Assembly (NCBI RefSeq): GCF_021272205.1
Contig: NZ_JAJSDX010000007.1
Location: 224,768 to 288,767, forward strand
Length of the DNA: 64,000 nt
Reading direction: 5' to 3'
DNA from: Pantoea sp. Mb-10
GTDB taxonomy: Bacteria; Pseudomonadota; Gammaproteobacteria; Enterobacterales; Enterobacteriaceae
Made by a program: the position numbers and the translations under genes. The number at the start of each line of letters is the position of its first letter. Position 1 is the stretch's first letter. Below are positions 1 to 10,117 of this stretch, piece after piece. Under the pieces are notes generated by a model, which saw nothing but the letters and a program-made list of their open reading frames with translations, was not told where the DNA came from and ran no database searches.

Positions 1-1694
1 CTGAAGGTGCGATCGGTGCCAGCAAACGGTGCGAGGAAGCGGGCATAGAGCCAGTCACCCACATCGCGTTCAGCCATGCGGTTGAGGCGACGACGCTCAC
101 TCATAATGGTGGTCAGTTCGTCAGCCGGGCGCGCAATGGTGTCGCCGCGTACAATGGCCTTCAGCAGGCGATGGTTAATCATGTCGCCAAACTTACGGAT
201 CGGTGAGGTCCAGGTCGCATAGGCTTCCAGACCAAGACCAAAGTGTGGGCCAGGTTCGGTGCCGACTTCGGCGAAACTTTGGAAGCGACGAATACGGCTG
301 TCGAGATATTGCGTAGGCTGCGCGTCTAGCGCACGGCGCAGTTGACGGAACCCTTCCAGCGTCGTGATCGCCTGCGCATCCACGGTAATCCCGTGTCCTG
401 CCAGCACCCCTGCGGCCTGTTCAGCGTTGGCTAAATCAAAGCCGCTGTGCAGGTTGTAAATGCCAAAGCCCAGCTTCTCCTGCAGCACGGTTGCCGCACA
501 GACGTTTGCCAGAATCATGGCTTCTTCGACGATGCGGTTAGCGATACGGCGGGGCTCAGCAAGGATATCCAGCACTTCGCCTTTTTCACCCAGGACAAAG
601 CGATAGTCGGGGCGATCTTTGAACACCAGCGCATGCGTCTGACGCCATTCGCTGCGCGCCAGGCACAGACGATGCAGCAGGCGAATCTGCTCGGCGATAG
701 CCGGACTCTGCGGTTCCCAGCTGCCGCTGTTTTCCAGCCAGTCTGAGACCTCGTCGTACACCAATTTGGCCTTGGATTCGATCCAGGCGGCAAAGAAATG
801 CACGTCGTCAGCGACACTGCCGTCGGGCAGGACCGTGACGCGACACACCAGCGCAGGGCGTCGCACCAGCGGGCGCAGCGAACAGACGTCGTCAGACAGT
901 TCACGTGGCAGCATTGGAATATTGAAACCGGGCAGATAGTTGGTGAAGGCGCGTTTGGCCGCCACCTTATCCAGCTCGCTGCCTGCGGCCACGTAGGCAG
1001 TAGGATCGGCGATAGCGATAGTCAGCAGCAGATTGCCTTCGGCGGTCGGTTCAACATAGAGCGCATCGTCCATGTCTTCCGTGCTGGCACTGTCGATGGT
1101 CACAAAATTCAGCGCCGTCAGGTCTTCACGCTGCAGATTTTCATCCAGCATGTCAGTGAAGGCGACGTTCGGTGCTTCACGCTCCAGATTATGGCGGGAC
1201 AGCGTGACCCACCAGGGTGCCAAAGGGTCGTCTGCAGTGACGATGAATTCGGTGAGTTCGGCATAAAAACCACGGTCACCCTTGAGCGGATGACGGCGCA
1301 TCTCTGCCACTGCCCAATCTCCGTTCTGGAAATCGTGCGTGACGCCACGCGCCGCGCGGCAGGGAATGGCGTCTTTCAGCAGAGGGTGATCGGGAACGAT
1401 TGACAGACGGTCATCTTTTTTCTGTACGCGGCCAACAAAACGGGCAAGGAACGGCTCAATCAGGGCTTCCGGCTCGGCACTTTCGCGATCTTTATCGGTA
1501 TGGATCACCGCGGTGATGCGATCGCCGTGCATGACTTTTTTCATCTGCGGCGGAGGAATGAAATAACTCTTCTGTGCATCCACTTCAAGGAAGCCAAACC
1601 CTTTTTCGGTGCCTTTCACTACGCCTTCCGCGCGCGGCGTCTGCGCGTGAAGTTTCTCTTTAAGCTGCGCGAGCAGCGGATTATCCTGGAACAT
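1..1694 (-). CDS. rnb: Exoribonuclease II (RNase II), 3' end cut off by window edge
   Basis: RNase II degrades single-stranded RNA processively 3' to 5' in the cytoplasm. The complement strand from the ATG at 1694 is open to the window edge for 564 codons. E. coli RNase II has about 644 residues, so roughly the last 80, including most of the S1 domain, are missing. The N-terminus reads [15 protein letters not shown], followed by cold-shock-type RNA-binding domains. The RNB catalytic core shows [13 protein letters not shown], carrying the conserved metal-binding aspartates. The frame is continuous, so the truncation comes from the window and not from a mutation. In E. coli rnb also lies near fabI and sap. 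Identification is by family recognition of the translated sequence. Confidence 0.95.
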   Translation of the reverse strand, partial: MFQDNPLLAQLKEKLHAQTPRAEGVVKGTEKGFGFLEVDAQKSYFIPPPQMKKVMHGDRITAVIHTDKDRESAEPEALIEPFLARFVGRVQKKDDRLSIVPDHPLLKDAIPCRAARGVTHDFQNGDWAVAEMRRHPLKGDRGFYAELTEFIVTADDPLAPWWVTLSRHNLEREAPNVAFTDMLDENLQREDLTALNFVTIDSASTEDMDDALYVEPTAEGNLLLTIAIADPTAYVAAGSELDKVAAKRAFTNYLPGFNIPMLPRELSDDVCSLRPLVRRPALVCRVTVLPDGSVADDVHFFAAWIESKAKLVYDEVSDWLENSGSWEPQSPAIAEQIRLLHRLCLARSEWRQTHALVFKDRPDYRFVLGEKGEVLDILAEPRRIANRIVEEAMILANVCAATVLQEKLGFGIYNLHSGFDLANAEQAAGVLAGHGITVDAQAITTLEGFRQLRRALDAQPTQYLDSRIRRFQSFAEVGTEPGPHFGLGLEAYATWTSPIRKFGDMINHRLLKAIVRGDTIARPADELTTIMSERRRLNRMAERDVGDWLYARFLAPFAGTDRTF

Positions 1695-1768
1695 AATAAA
1701 TTTCGTTTCGTGGCCTAAGAGCGGTGGACAGTTTTACGCGAATCGGCCGCGCGCGGCAAGGCCAAAAC

Positions 1769-1803
1769 GGGGTAAAAGGCCGCTTTAAACGGCTTTTTAC
1801 CCC
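1769..1803 (-). terminator. Hairpin downstream of the ydeP-like gene
   Basis: A 14-bp inverted repeat with one mismatch (GGGGTAAAAAGCCG against CGGCCTTTTACCCC, read on the minus strand) encloses a 7-nt loop. It lies 17 bp after the stop of the ydeP-like gene and is followed by GTTTTGG. A+T pairs flank a G+C core, as in intrinsic terminators, but the terminal U run is short. Confidence 0.55.
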
Positions 1804-1819
1804 GGGTTAACAGCTGGGC

Positions 1820-4129
1820 TTAGGCGATGCGTTGCGCAGGCGCAGCGGCAGAAAGCGCCAGTTTCACCGGCACCGATTTGGAGGTCGGTGTGCCGCTGAC
1901 ATCACCGTAGCTTGACAGGGGAACCAGCGGATTCGTCTCAGGATAATAGGCGGCAAGGTTGCCGCGCGGGATATCATACGGCACAAGCTTAAAGCCGCTG
2001 ACGCGACGCGTTAGCCCGTCGTTCCACAGCGTTTCGATGTCAACCAGCTGGCCTTCACTAAAGCCGAGTGCCGCCATATCCTCGGGATGAATAAACACCA
2101 CTTCACGCTGGCCATACACGCCGCGGTAGCGATCGTCGAGACCATAAATGGTGGTGTTGTACTGATCGTGAGAGCGCAGCGTTTGCAACGTGAACGGCAC
2201 GTCAACATCTTGACCCAATTGAGGGAACAGCGAATCCGGCAGGGCGGCGGCACTGAACTCGGCGCGCTGAGAAGGCGTATTGAACCGCAGCTCAGCGGCG
2301 GCATTTCCCAAATAGAATCCGCCGGGAATATCACATTTGACGTTGAAATCGGCAAAGCCGGGAAGGGTCGCAGCGATGTGATCGCGGATGACGTTATAGT
2401 CCGCCGCCATGCCAAGCCAATCAATGCTATCGCTACCCAGCGTGGCATGCGCAATGCCCGCCACAATTGCCGTTTCAGAGCGCTGGGTGTCGGCCAGGGG
2501 AATGCCAACGCCTTCTGAAGCGTGCACCATGCTGAAGGAGTCCTCGACCGTGACAAACTGGTTGCCGCTCGCCTGACGATCGCGCTCGGTACGCCCGAGC
2601 GTAGGTAAAATCAGGCCTTCGTGACCCGGAACCAAATGGCTACGGTTCAGCTTGGTGCTGATGTGCACGGTCAAGCCGCAATGCTGAAGCGCCGCTTCGG
2701 TAATGGGGGAATCCGGCGCCGCCGCGGCGAGGTTGCCGCCCAGCGCAATCAACACTTTCACTTCGTCACGCAGCATGGCGCCCAGCGCCTCAACGGTGTT
2801 ATGACCCACGTTACGTGGCGGTTCGAAGTTGAAGCGGGCGCCCAGCGCATCCAGGAAAGGCTTGCTCGGCTTCTCATCGATGCCCATGGTGCGGTTGCCC
2901 TGCACGTTACTGTGACCGCGTACCGGGCACAGGCCCGCGCCTTTTTTACCCAGCTGACCAAACAGCAGTTGCAGGTTAACAATCTCGCGAACGGTATCTA
3001 CCGAGTGCTTGTGCTGGGTAATGCCCATCGCCCACGTCACAATCACGCGCTCCGAATGTTGATAAATTGTGGCTGCTTCGCGGATCTGCGCTTCGCTTAA
3101 TCCGGATTGCTGTACAATGTGTGCCCACGAGGTGTTGTCCACCGCCGTCAGGTAGGCTTCGACGCCTTGCGTATTGGCGTCAATAAAGGCTTGATCAAAA
3201 ATGCCCGCTTCTCCCGCAGCGAGGCGCGCACGCTGGATCTCCAGCAACGCTTTGACCATGCCGCGCACCGCCGCCATATCCCCCCCTAAGTTGGGTTGGT
3301 AATAGGCAGAGCTGATGGTGCCCGCTTTGGACGTCACTACTTCCAGCGGTTTCTGCGGATCGGCAAAGCGCTCCAGGCCACGTTCGCGCAGCGTGTTAAA
3401 CGTGACGATTTTGGCACCGTGATCGGCGGCGTGGCGCAGGCTGTGCAGCATGCGCGGATGGTTGGTGCCGGGATTCTGCCCCAGCACGAAGATGGCATCT
3501 GCGTGGTCAAAATCATCCAGGCGAATGGTGCCCTTCCCAACGCCAATACTGCGTTTTAGGCCAGCGCCGCTCGCTTCATGGCACATATTTGAACAGTCAG
3601 GGAAATTGTTGGTGCCCATGACGCGACCAAACAGCTGATAAAGCCATGAGGCTTCGTTGCTGGCGCGGCCAGAGGTGTAAAGCTCCAGCTGATCCGGGTG
3701 GGTCATGGCGTTCAGGTGTTGAGCAATCAGCGCAAACGCATCATCCCAGCTTATCGGCTCGTAGTGATCAGTTTCGCTGTTGTAGCGCATCGGATGCGTT
3801 AAACGGCCCTGATATTCGAGGAAGTAATCGCTCTGCTGATACAGCGTACTCACACTGTGTTTAGCAAAAAATTCGGGCTCCACCACGCGGCGAGTGGCTT
3901 CCCATGTCACCGCTTTGGCGCCGTTTTCGCAAAAGCTGAATGTGCTTTTGTTGTCATCGCCCCAGGCACAACCCGGGCAATCGAACCCGCGCGCTTTGTT
4001 CATACGCATCAGGTTACGCATATTTTTCAGGGCGGCTTTGCTGTCAAACACGAAACGGGTGGTCGCTTCCAGCGAGCCCCAACCGCCGGCGGCGGCGCGA
4101 TAAGGTTGGATCTTACGTTTAAATTTCAT
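1820..4129 (-). CDS. ydeP: FdhF/YdeP family molybdopterin oxidoreductase
   Basis: This 769-residue protein matches the length of E. coli YdeP (about 759), a formate-dehydrogenase-alpha-like molybdopterin protein linked to acid resistance. Near the N-terminus it has GFDCPGCAWGDD, then the molybdopterin core (LYTSGRASNEASWLYQLFGR) and the cofactor-dinucleotide domain near the C-terminus (the VYGQREVVF and MAALGFSEGQLV region). The true electron donor of this family is not established, so formate oxidation should not be assumed. No fdhD or iron-sulfur partner subunit lies next to it, so it is probably cytoplasmic and monocistronic. It is divergent from the PTS gene, with 244 bp between them. The ATG at 4129 gives MKFKRKIQPYRAAAGGWG, the expected start. 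Confidence 0.88.
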   Translation of the reverse strand: MKFKRKIQPYRAAAGGWGSLEATTRFVFDSKAALKNMRNLMRMNKARGFDCPGCAWGDDNKSTFSFCENGAKAVTWEATRRVVEPEFFAKHSVSTLYQQSDYFLEYQGRLTHPMRYNSETDHYEPISWDDAFALIAQHLNAMTHPDQLELYTSGRASNEASWLYQLFGRVMGTNNFPDCSNMCHEASGAGLKRSIGVGKGTIRLDDFDHADAIFVLGQNPGTNHPRMLHSLRHAADHGAKIVTFNTLRERGLERFADPQKPLEVVTSKAGTISSAYYQPNLGGDMAAVRGMVKALLEIQRARLAAGEAGIFDQAFIDANTQGVEAYLTAVDNTSWAHIVQQSGLSEAQIREAATIYQHSERVIVTWAMGITQHKHSVDTVREIVNLQLLFGQLGKKGAGLCPVRGHSNVQGNRTMGIDEKPSKPFLDALGARFNFEPPRNVGHNTVEALGAMLRDEVKVLIALGGNLAAAAPDSPITEAALQHCGLTVHISTKLNRSHLVPGHEGLILPTLGRTERDRQASGNQFVTVEDSFSMVHASEGVGIPLADTQRSETAIVAGIAHATLGSDSIDWLGMAADYNVIRDHIAATLPGFADFNVKCDIPGGFYLGNAAAELRFNTPSQRAEFSAAALPDSLFPQLGQDVDVPFTLQTLRSHDQYNTTIYGLDDRYRGVYGQREVVFIHPEDMAALGFSEGQLVDIETLWNDGLTRRVSGFKLVPYDIPRGNLAAYYPETNPLVPLSSYGDVSGTPTSKSVPVKLALSAAAPAQRIA

Positions 4130-4373
4130 AGTGAGTGCAGGCTTATTGTTTATGAATTGTTATCAGAGTATGACGCTAATGGGTAAGGAGTGTGCGACTG
4201 CGTGCAAACGTTGTCTAATTGATTGACTTAATGGTGCGATAGCTGGCGTTTATCGCTCGCCGCCGCTAAAGCGTGACCCACCTCTTAGTTTTCGGCACAT
4301 TGCAGCGCACCTTGATATGCTGCGGCGATAACTGGCTAATAATTGCTCTTTCAGACCTTGAGAGGAGCGCCGC

Positions 4374-5963
4374 ATGAAGCACCTTGCCAGCCAAGTCCAC
4401 GCCTTCGGTAAAGCGTTAATGATGCCCATTTCTGTTATTGCCGCTGCCGGTATTTTTCTCGGTCTTGCCGCCGCGATGCAAAACCCCGCCGTCACCGGTG
4501 ATGCTTTTGCCAACATGCAGGTGCCGCAGCTGATCATTGGGTTTATTCGCAAGGTGGCGGGTGCGCTGTTTGCCAACTTACCGCTGTTTTTCGCCGTGGC
4601 CAGCGCTATCGGGCTGGCGAAGGCGGAAAAGCCTACCGCGGCCTTTGCCGCCGTGATTGGCTATCTCGCCATGAACGTCGGGATCAGCGCAACGCTGGCG
4701 GCCAAAGGCTTAACCGCAGCCACCACCACACCGGCCGCGCTACAGCAGGCCGGCATGGACCAAACCACCGCGATGATGACGTCAGCGGAGTACATCAATA
4801 TGCTCGGCGTCTTTACTTACAACATGAGCGTGCTCGGTGGGGTCATTGCCGGTCTGATCACCGTGGCATTGCATAATCGGTTCTATACCCAGCAGCTGCC
4901 CGCGGCAATCGGCTTTTTTGGCGGGCGCCGCTTTGTGCCCATCGTCACCGTGGTCGTGCTGCCGCTGGTGGGCGTGCTATTAGCGCTGATCTGGCCCACG
5001 GTGGGGGCTGGCATTGCGTGGGTCGGGCAAATGATCGGCAAAAGCGGCCAGTATGGTGCGTTCTTACTCGGCAGCGGCGAACGCCTGCTGATCCCCACCG
5101 GACTGCACCATATTCTCAATGAGACCGTGCGTTTCACGCCTATTGGCGGCATGGCGACGGTAGACGGGCAAACCATCGTGGGCGCACTCAATATTTTCAA
5201 CACGTCGCTGACGCACCCCGGCGCCATACCCGATGGCACGGTGCGTAATGCCACGCAGTTTCTGGCGCAGGGGAAAATTCCGGTGATGATGTTTGGCTTG
5301 CCCGCCGCTGCGCTGGCCATCTACCACACCGCGCGGCCGGAGCATAAGGCGCGCGTTAAGGCTTTAGTGCTGGCCGGTGCCTTGACCTCATTTACCACGG
5401 GGATCACAGAGCCCCTGGAGTTTTGTTTTATCTTTGTTTCACCGCTGCTGTATCTGCTGCACGCGCTGCTGACCGGGCTGTCGTTTATGCTGATGTCGAT
5501 GCTGCATCTGATGATTGGCAATGTGCAGGGCGGCGCTATCGATCTGGTGGTGTTTGGCATCCTGGGCGGCAGTAAAACGCACTGGTGGTGGACGATTGCG
5601 CTGGGTGTGGTTTACGCCCCCATTTACTACTTTGCCTTTCGCTTCATCATCACGCGCATGCAAGTGGAAACACCGGGACGCGAATCCGAAGAGCCCACCC
5701 AAGCCGCAGTGGTTTCTGCCGATGAGCGCACGCAGGTGATTATCAGCGGGCTAGGCGGCGCAAATAATATCGAAGACGTTGATTGCTGTTTTACCCGCCT
5801 GCGGGTGCGGGTGAAAGTGATGAAAGAGGTCGTGGATCAAACCTTACTTAGCACGGGCGCACAGGGGGTTAATCGCGTCAGCGACCACGATGTGCAGGTG
5901 ATTTACGGCCCGCAGGTCGAAAAGATCGCCAGCGAGGTAAAACAGACGCTGGGCGTGGCTTGA
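4374..5963 (+). CDS. PTS EIICB permease, alpha-glucoside/maltose type
   Basis: The 529-residue protein is a phosphotransferase-system sugar permease of the glucose/glucoside superfamily, in which the EIIC membrane domain imports a sugar while the EIIB domain phosphorylates it. Residues 1 to about 430 hold the hydrophobic EIIC domain with the family signatures ERLLIPTGLHHIL and GITEPLEFCFIFVSPLLY. The EIIB domain follows, with the phosphorylation motif DVDCCFTRLRV; the second Cys, near residue 472, is the expected phosphocysteine. No EIIA domain or gene is present, so it would need the cytoplasmic glucose EIIA (Crr), as GlvC/AglA/MalX-type transporters do. No phospho-alpha-glucosidase gene adjoins it. 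The start ATG follows GAGAGGAGCGCCGC. The exact sugar cannot be read from sequence. Confidence 0.85.
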   Translation: MKHLASQVHAFGKALMMPISVIAAAGIFLGLAAAMQNPAVTGDAFANMQVPQLIIGFIRKVAGALFANLPLFFAVASAIGLAKAEKPTAAFAAVIGYLAMNVGISATLAAKGLTAATTTPAALQQAGMDQTTAMMTSAEYINMLGVFTYNMSVLGGVIAGLITVALHNRFYTQQLPAAIGFFGGRRFVPIVTVVVLPLVGVLLALIWPTVGAGIAWVGQMIGKSGQYGAFLLGSGERLLIPTGLHHILNETVRFTPIGGMATVDGQTIVGALNIFNTSLTHPGAIPDGTVRNATQFLAQGKIPVMMFGLPAAALAIYHTARPEHKARVKALVLAGALTSFTTGITEPLEFCFIFVSPLLYLLHALLTGLSFMLMSMLHLMIGNVQGGAIDLVVFGILGGSKTHWWWTIALGVVYAPIYYFAFRFIITRMQVETPGRESEEPTQAAVVSADERTQVIISGLGGANNIEDVDCCFTRLRVRVKVMKEVVDQTLLSTGAQGVNRVSDHDVQVIYGPQVEKIASEVKQTLGVA

Positions 5964-6195
5964 TGACATGGCGCACACTTTTTTAAGGTGAATTTAAGAT
6001 CCGGTGCAGCTCGGCCGATTATCTAAAGTGCCCCTTCAAGAGCTAAGCCATTGCGAGTGCCGGAGATAAGCGCCGGGTGGGGCGATATCTTATTGATGGC
6101 CGCGCGATTCCGCCTTAATCGCGCCAGCCAAAGCCCTTAAAAAGGTCCACGAAGGCGCGTGCTGTTTGTTAACATGGCGCGTTCCTCACGTCACG

Positions 6196-7104
6196 GTGGA
6201 TGCAAAAATCGATATCAAGCAGCTTATTTACCTCTGCAATTTGGAGCGCGAACGCCACTTTGGCCGCGCGGCAGAGGCCAGTTTTGTCAGCCAGCCAACC
6301 CTCTCCATGCGCCTTAAAAACCTGGAGCGTGAGCTGGGCCTTTCGCTGATCAACCGCAGCAACAACTTTGACGGTTTTACGCCTGAAGGCGAACGCGTAC
6401 TGACGTGGGCGCGCGAAATTGTTTCGGTGTACCAGGGGCTAAAGCTGGAAGTCGAGTCGCTGAAGCATGGCGTCAACGGGACGTTACGATTAGGCGTCAT
6501 GCCGCAGTGCAGCGTTGCGCTGCCTGTGCTGCTAAAAGCCGTGGAAGGGCGCTATCCGCAACTTGATTATCGCATCACCGCCATGAGCGCCGATCGGTTA
6601 CTCGAGGCGTTAAACAGCCATACGGTGGATGGGGGGATCGGTTTCTTTGAACTCACCTCACTGCGGGAGCTGCACTTCCAGACCGCGCTGCTCAACGATC
6701 GCGGCGTTGAGGCCATCTTTCATCCTGACGTTTTCCCGGCGCTCGCTGCACAGTCCACTCTGACGCTCAGCGCACTGGCAGCGCATCCGCTCTGCCTCGC
6801 GGAGCAGACGCGCTATTTTCGCCGCTATCTTGATAGCCAGCTGCGCGAAACGGGCACGACACCGCGAATTATCGTAGAGAGTGCCTCGATTACCCAGCTA
6901 CTGCAAAGTGCGCACGTGGGGCTGGGCGTTATGGTTTCACCCTGCGGCCATCTTCTGCCGGAAATGCTACAGCACCTGGTGCGCCGCCCCATTGAGATGG
7001 CGCCCATGGGACGACAGGCCGCGTTGGTGATTGCCGAGCCGGGCCGCGCGTCTCCGCTGGCGCAGCATTTCTTTGATGAGGCGCGCGCGCACCTGCCTGA
7101 CTAA
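6196..7104 (+). CDS. LysR-family transcriptional regulator
   Basis: Winged helix-turn-helix at residues 1 to about 60 (YLCNLERERHFGRAAEASF, then SQPTLSMRLKNLERELG), followed by a LysR effector-binding domain; about 302 residues from this start. The start is uncertain. The frame is open back to a TTG at 6166, but no convincing Shine-Dalgarno precedes either it or the GTG at 6196; the GTG places the HTH at the usual distance from the N-terminus. The gene stands alone after the PTS permease, 230 bp apart on the same strand, and overlaps the convergent CMD gene by 4 bp. Target and inducer are not predictable; the PTS gene or the divergent ydeP are the obvious neighbours but neither is shown to be regulated. 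Confidence 0.85.
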   Translation: MDAKIDIKQLIYLCNLERERHFGRAAEASFVSQPTLSMRLKNLERELGLSLINRSNNFDGFTPEGERVLTWAREIVSVYQGLKLEVESLKHGVNGTLRLGVMPQCSVALPVLLKAVEGRYPQLDYRITAMSADRLLEALNSHTVDGGIGFFELTSLRELHFQTALLNDRGVEAIFHPDVFPALAAQSTLTLSALAAHPLCLAEQTRYFRRYLDSQLRETGTTPRIIVESASITQLLQSAHVGLGVMVSPCGHLLPEMLQHLVRRPIEMAPMGRQAALVIAEPGRASPLAQHFFDEARAHLPD

Positions 7105-8216
7105 GGCGTTTCCGTCAGCGCCATCAAAAGACGATCTTGCCAGTTCGCCAGCGCGATCGCGTGCAATAACCCAAAGAGACGTTCATTCTCCCAGCCTGCG
7201 TTGTGCAGCGGCTGGAGATGCGCGGCGCTAAATCGCTCAGGCAGTCGCGTGAGCTGCGCGCTTACCGCAATGACCGGCTGCGTCTGCGCCGCCAGGTCGA
7301 CGTCTTCCAGCAACGCTTCACGCCAGTCACCGGCTCGGCGGGTAAAGTTACCGTGGCAGCCCAATATGCGCGCGCTCACGGCCTGCGCCAGGATAGCGTC
7401 GTCTCCTTGAGGGGCCTGCTCCATGAGCGCGACCCATGTGCTCAACACCGCGGCGTCGTGCAACAAGATCCCCAGCGCAGGCGCCACATCGGCATGGTTG
7501 AGGCACCGCGTTGCAGCGGCGTGCTGTGCGCTGCTGGCATAGCGCGGTTCTACCGCCTGGATAACGGCTTGCCCGAAATGGTCCGGTGTAAACCGCGCAG
7601 GCTGGGCATCCGGTGCGGGCGTAACGCCAGGGATCCAGCGCACCGGTAGCGCGATCATCGCCTGCAGCGCGGCAACGACTCGCGCCTGATAGCTGACAAA
7701 CCCCACCACGTGATTAAGGGTAACAATGTCCGGTTCGGTTAACCCGACGGCATCCAGCGCCGCGACGCTGTGTCCAGTGATCAATGCCGGCTGCATCGCA
7801 AGCTGACGGGCATACTGCGTAATTTGCGTCAGGCGATTGTTGCTCTCGCGCGAAGAGTCCGGGCCGGGTAAGGGATTGAGGCGCGCCGAATAGTGGTTGC
7901 ACAAGCGCTGCACCCCTGCCACCTGCGCAACCGTCAGCGCGGTACTTAAGCGATCGTAAAGCGTTAGCGTGTGCGTCAATGAAGCGTTGAGCGTATCGGG
8001 AAACAGAAGCTGACTGAGCGTGCGGGCAGCGTGCAGGGCCGGTTCAAACGATACAAAAAGTGAGGCGAGGGTGCAGGCTTCCTGCTGTAAACCTAATAAA
8101 AAACGATCGTCGATATGTGCGGCTTCAGGCACCAATGGCGCACAGGCGAGGGTGTCGGGGCGAGTCTGGCTTTCATAAAACCAGTGATCGTGGCCGGCAG
8201 AACGGCGTGGTTCCAT
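7101..8216 (-). CDS. CMD (carboxymuconolactone decarboxylase/AhpD-like) domain protein
   Basis: The protein has about 371 residues and looks like the CMD-domain proteins grouped with peroxidase-related Avi_7170-type families. Two helical halves are visible: one around TGHSVAALDAVGLTEPDIVT followed by LNHVVGFVSYQARVVAALQA, the other a C-terminal segment (WENERLFGLLHAIALANWQD). I see no CxxC pair of the kind that gives AhpD its peroxidase activity, so a redox function is doubtful. The start at 8216 is chosen because AAGGA lies 6 nt upstream on the coding strand; an in-frame ATG at 8276 would add 20 residues without a good ribosome site. It is convergent with the LysR gene. The family assignment is moderate and no substrate is proposed. 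Confidence 0.6.
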   Translation of the reverse strand: MEPRRSAGHDHWFYESQTRPDTLACAPLVPEAAHIDDRFLLGLQQEACTLASLFVSFEPALHAARTLSQLLFPDTLNASLTHTLTLYDRLSTALTVAQVAGVQRLCNHYSARLNPLPGPDSSRESNNRLTQITQYARQLAMQPALITGHSVAALDAVGLTEPDIVTLNHVVGFVSYQARVVAALQAMIALPVRWIPGVTPAPDAQPARFTPDHFGQAVIQAVEPRYASSAQHAAATRCLNHADVAPALGILLHDAAVLSTWVALMEQAPQGDDAILAQAVSARILGCHGNFTRRAGDWREALLEDVDLAAQTQPVIAVSAQLTRLPERFSAAHLQPLHNAGWENERLFGLLHAIALANWQDRLLMALTETP

Positions 8217-8370
8217 GGTCATTCCTTGCACAATAAACGGACCTGGCAAGCGGCGGTTAACGCTGAAAAGAGACATTACCAGGCGTGGGCTGGCTTATCG
8301 TCGCTGAACCACGGGCTGTGGCAAAAGAATGAAGGGGAATAATTAATAGCGTGGGGATATAAGACGGCAA

Positions 8371-8397
8371 AAGAAAAAGGCGAGCGCGCGGCTCGCC
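8371..8397 (-). terminator. Intrinsic terminator of fabI
   Basis: On the minus strand the perfect stem GGCGAGC/GCTCGCC with a 5-nt loop is followed immediately by TTTTTCTTTT. It lies 9 bp after the fabI stop codon, a textbook rho-independent terminator. Confidence 0.9.
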
Positions 8398-8405
8398 TTC
8401 ATCAC

Positions 8406-9194
8406 TTATTTCAGTTCCAGCTCGTTCATCGCGGCGATGCTAAAGCCGCCATCAACGTGAACCACTTCACCGGTGATGCCACCCGCCAGGTCGGAACACA
8501 GGAAGGCCGCTGAGTTGCCTACGTCTTCGATGGTCACGGTGCGACGAATGGGGGTGACCGCTTCGCAATGCGCCAGCATTTTACGGAAGTCTTTAATGCC
8601 TGATGCAGCCAGAGTACGAATTGGACCGGCAGACACGGCGTTAACGCGTACGCCTTCCGGGCCCATTGCATTCGCCATATAGCGCACGTTGGCTTCCAGT
8701 GATGCTTTCGCCAGACCCATAACGTTGTAGTTCGGGATCGCACGTTCTGCACCCAGATAAGAGAGGGTCAGCAGCGCGGCGTTAGGGTTCAGCATCGCCC
8801 GGCACTCTTTGGCCATCGCGACGAAGCTGTATGCGCTGATGTCATGGGCAATTTTAAAGCCTTCACGGGTCACCGCGTTCACATAATCCCCGTCCAGCTG
8901 ATCGCCAGGCGCGAAACCGATAGAGTGAACGAAACCGTCAAATTTTGGCCAGGTTTTTGCCAGCTCGGTGAACAGCGCAGTAATGCTCTCGTCTTCCGCA
9001 ACGTCGCACGGCAGAACAATGTCTGAACCCAATTCTTTAGCAAACTCTTCCACACGACCTTTCAATTTGTCGTTTTGGTAGGTGAAAGCCAGCTCTGCGC
9101 CCTGTTTGTGCATTGCCTGTGCAATACCGTAGGCAATGGAGAGTTTACTGGCAACGCCAGTAATCAGAATGCGCTTACCGGAAAGAAAACCCAT
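8406..9194 (-). CDS. fabI: Enoyl-[acyl-carrier-protein] reductase (NADH), FabI
   Basis: FabI carries out the last reduction of each fatty-acid elongation cycle (trans-2-enoyl-ACP to acyl-ACP with NADH) in the cytoplasm. The 262-residue product has the length of E. coli FabI. Visible features are the short-chain dehydrogenase N-terminus [19 protein letters not shown], the diverged nucleotide site of the enoyl reductases, and the active-site segment [20 protein letters not shown] with the Tyr-x6-Lys catalytic pair. The start at 9194 has AAGGAT 8 nt upstream and gives the canonical N-terminus; an upstream in-frame extension is not needed. It is transcribed alone, with its own terminator, downstream of sapF. 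It is the usual target of triclosan and isoniazid-like diazaborines. Confidence 0.97.
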   Translation of the reverse strand: MGFLSGKRILITGVASKLSIAYGIAQAMHKQGAELAFTYQNDKLKGRVEEFAKELGSDIVLPCDVAEDESITALFTELAKTWPKFDGFVHSIGFAPGDQLDGDYVNAVTREGFKIAHDISAYSFVAMAKECRAMLNPNAALLTLSYLGAERAIPNYNVMGLAKASLEANVRYMANAMGPEGVRVNAVSAGPIRTLAASGIKDFRKMLAHCEAVTPIRRTVTIEDVGNSAAFLCSDLAGGITGEVVHVDGGFSIAAMNELELK

Positions 9195-9311
9195 AGCTGT
9201 AATCCTTATGGTCATTGTTGTTGGCGGTCGCGATGATTAAAAAGTAGGCGACCGACGTTAATCGACGTGCGGATTCTAGCACGTCTAAGACAAATACGGT
9301 AAACCGCCGCG

Positions 9312-10115
9312 TTAAAGCGACTTTCGCCAGGCTTCTGCCGTCAGGGCTTCACCGAAATGGCTGGCGATCAGGCGGCGGGTGAGGTCGTGCAGCGGCGACG
9401 CCAGCACATCGGCAGTGCCGCCGCGCTCAACCACTTCGCCCTGATGCATCACCAGCACTTGATCGCTGATGTGCTTCATGATGCCAAGATGCTGCGTGAC
9501 ATAAATATAGGCAATGCCGTGCTTCTCCTGCAGCTCCAGCATCAAGTTAACCAGCTGCGATCGCATGGTCATATCCAGGGACGCCAGCGCTTCATCGGCG
9601 ACAATCACTTTCGGTTGCAGGATCAGCGCGCGCGCCAGCGCAAGGCGCTGCTTTTGTCCCGGTGCCAGCATATGCGGATAGTAGCCGGCGTGATCGCGCA
9701 GCAGGCCGACCTGCCGCAGCGTCGCAATAATGCGTTTTTCCCGCGCCTCGTCATCTAGGTCGGTATTCAGGCGCAGCGGGAAATCCAGGATCTGACTGAC
9801 GCGCTGGCGCGGATTAAGCGAGGTGGAAGGATCCTGAAAAATCATGCGAATGCGCTGGCTGCGATAGCCATAATCCCCGTAGGCGAGAGGATGGTCATCG
9901 ATGACGATCTCGCCCTCGCTCGGCGCGACCATGCCGCTAAGCATTTTGGCCAGCGTGGATTTGCCAGAGCCGTTTTCGCCAATAATCGCCAGCGTTTGCC
10001 GCTCGCGCAGGGTAAAGCTGACGTGCTTGACCGCTTCCACGTGCTGGCGACGGAACAGGCCGGTGCGGTAGCGATACGTTTTACTCAAATTGCGCACTTC
10101 GAGCAGCGTTTCCAC
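9312..10115 (-). CDS. sapF: Sap peptide transporter ATP-binding protein SapF
   Basis: One of two ABC ATPases of the Sap transporter, associated with resistance to antimicrobial peptides and with potassium uptake through TrkH/TrkG. The 267-residue protein has a Walker A GENGSGKS, a Walker B IVADEA, and the Q-loop FQDPSTSLNPRQR typical of the Opp/Dpp ATPase family. The ABC signature is the unusual LAPGQKQRLALARAL in place of LSGGQ, which is also how SapF of E. coli reads. The C-terminal GEALTAEAWRKSL matches the family. It follows sapD after 2 bp and is the last gene of the sapC-D-F block; fabI comes next on the same strand. Confidence 0.96.
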   Translation of the reverse strand: METLLEVRNLSKTYRYRTGLFRRQHVEAVKHVSFTLRERQTLAIIGENGSGKSTLAKMLSGMVAPSEGEIVIDDHPLAYGDYGYRSQRIRMIFQDPSTSLNPRQRVSQILDFPLRLNTDLDDEAREKRIIATLRQVGLLRDHAGYYPHMLAPGQKQRLALARALILQPKVIVADEALASLDMTMRSQLVNLMLELQEKHGIAYIYVTQHLGIMKHISDQVLVMHQGEVVERGGTADVLASPLHDLTRRLIASHFGEALTAEAWRKSL

Positions 10116-10117
10116 GG

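Noticed and set aside
6166-6195. TTG start for the LysR gene
   Set aside because: It adds 10 residues with no conserved sequence and no good ribosome site; kept only as an alternative.
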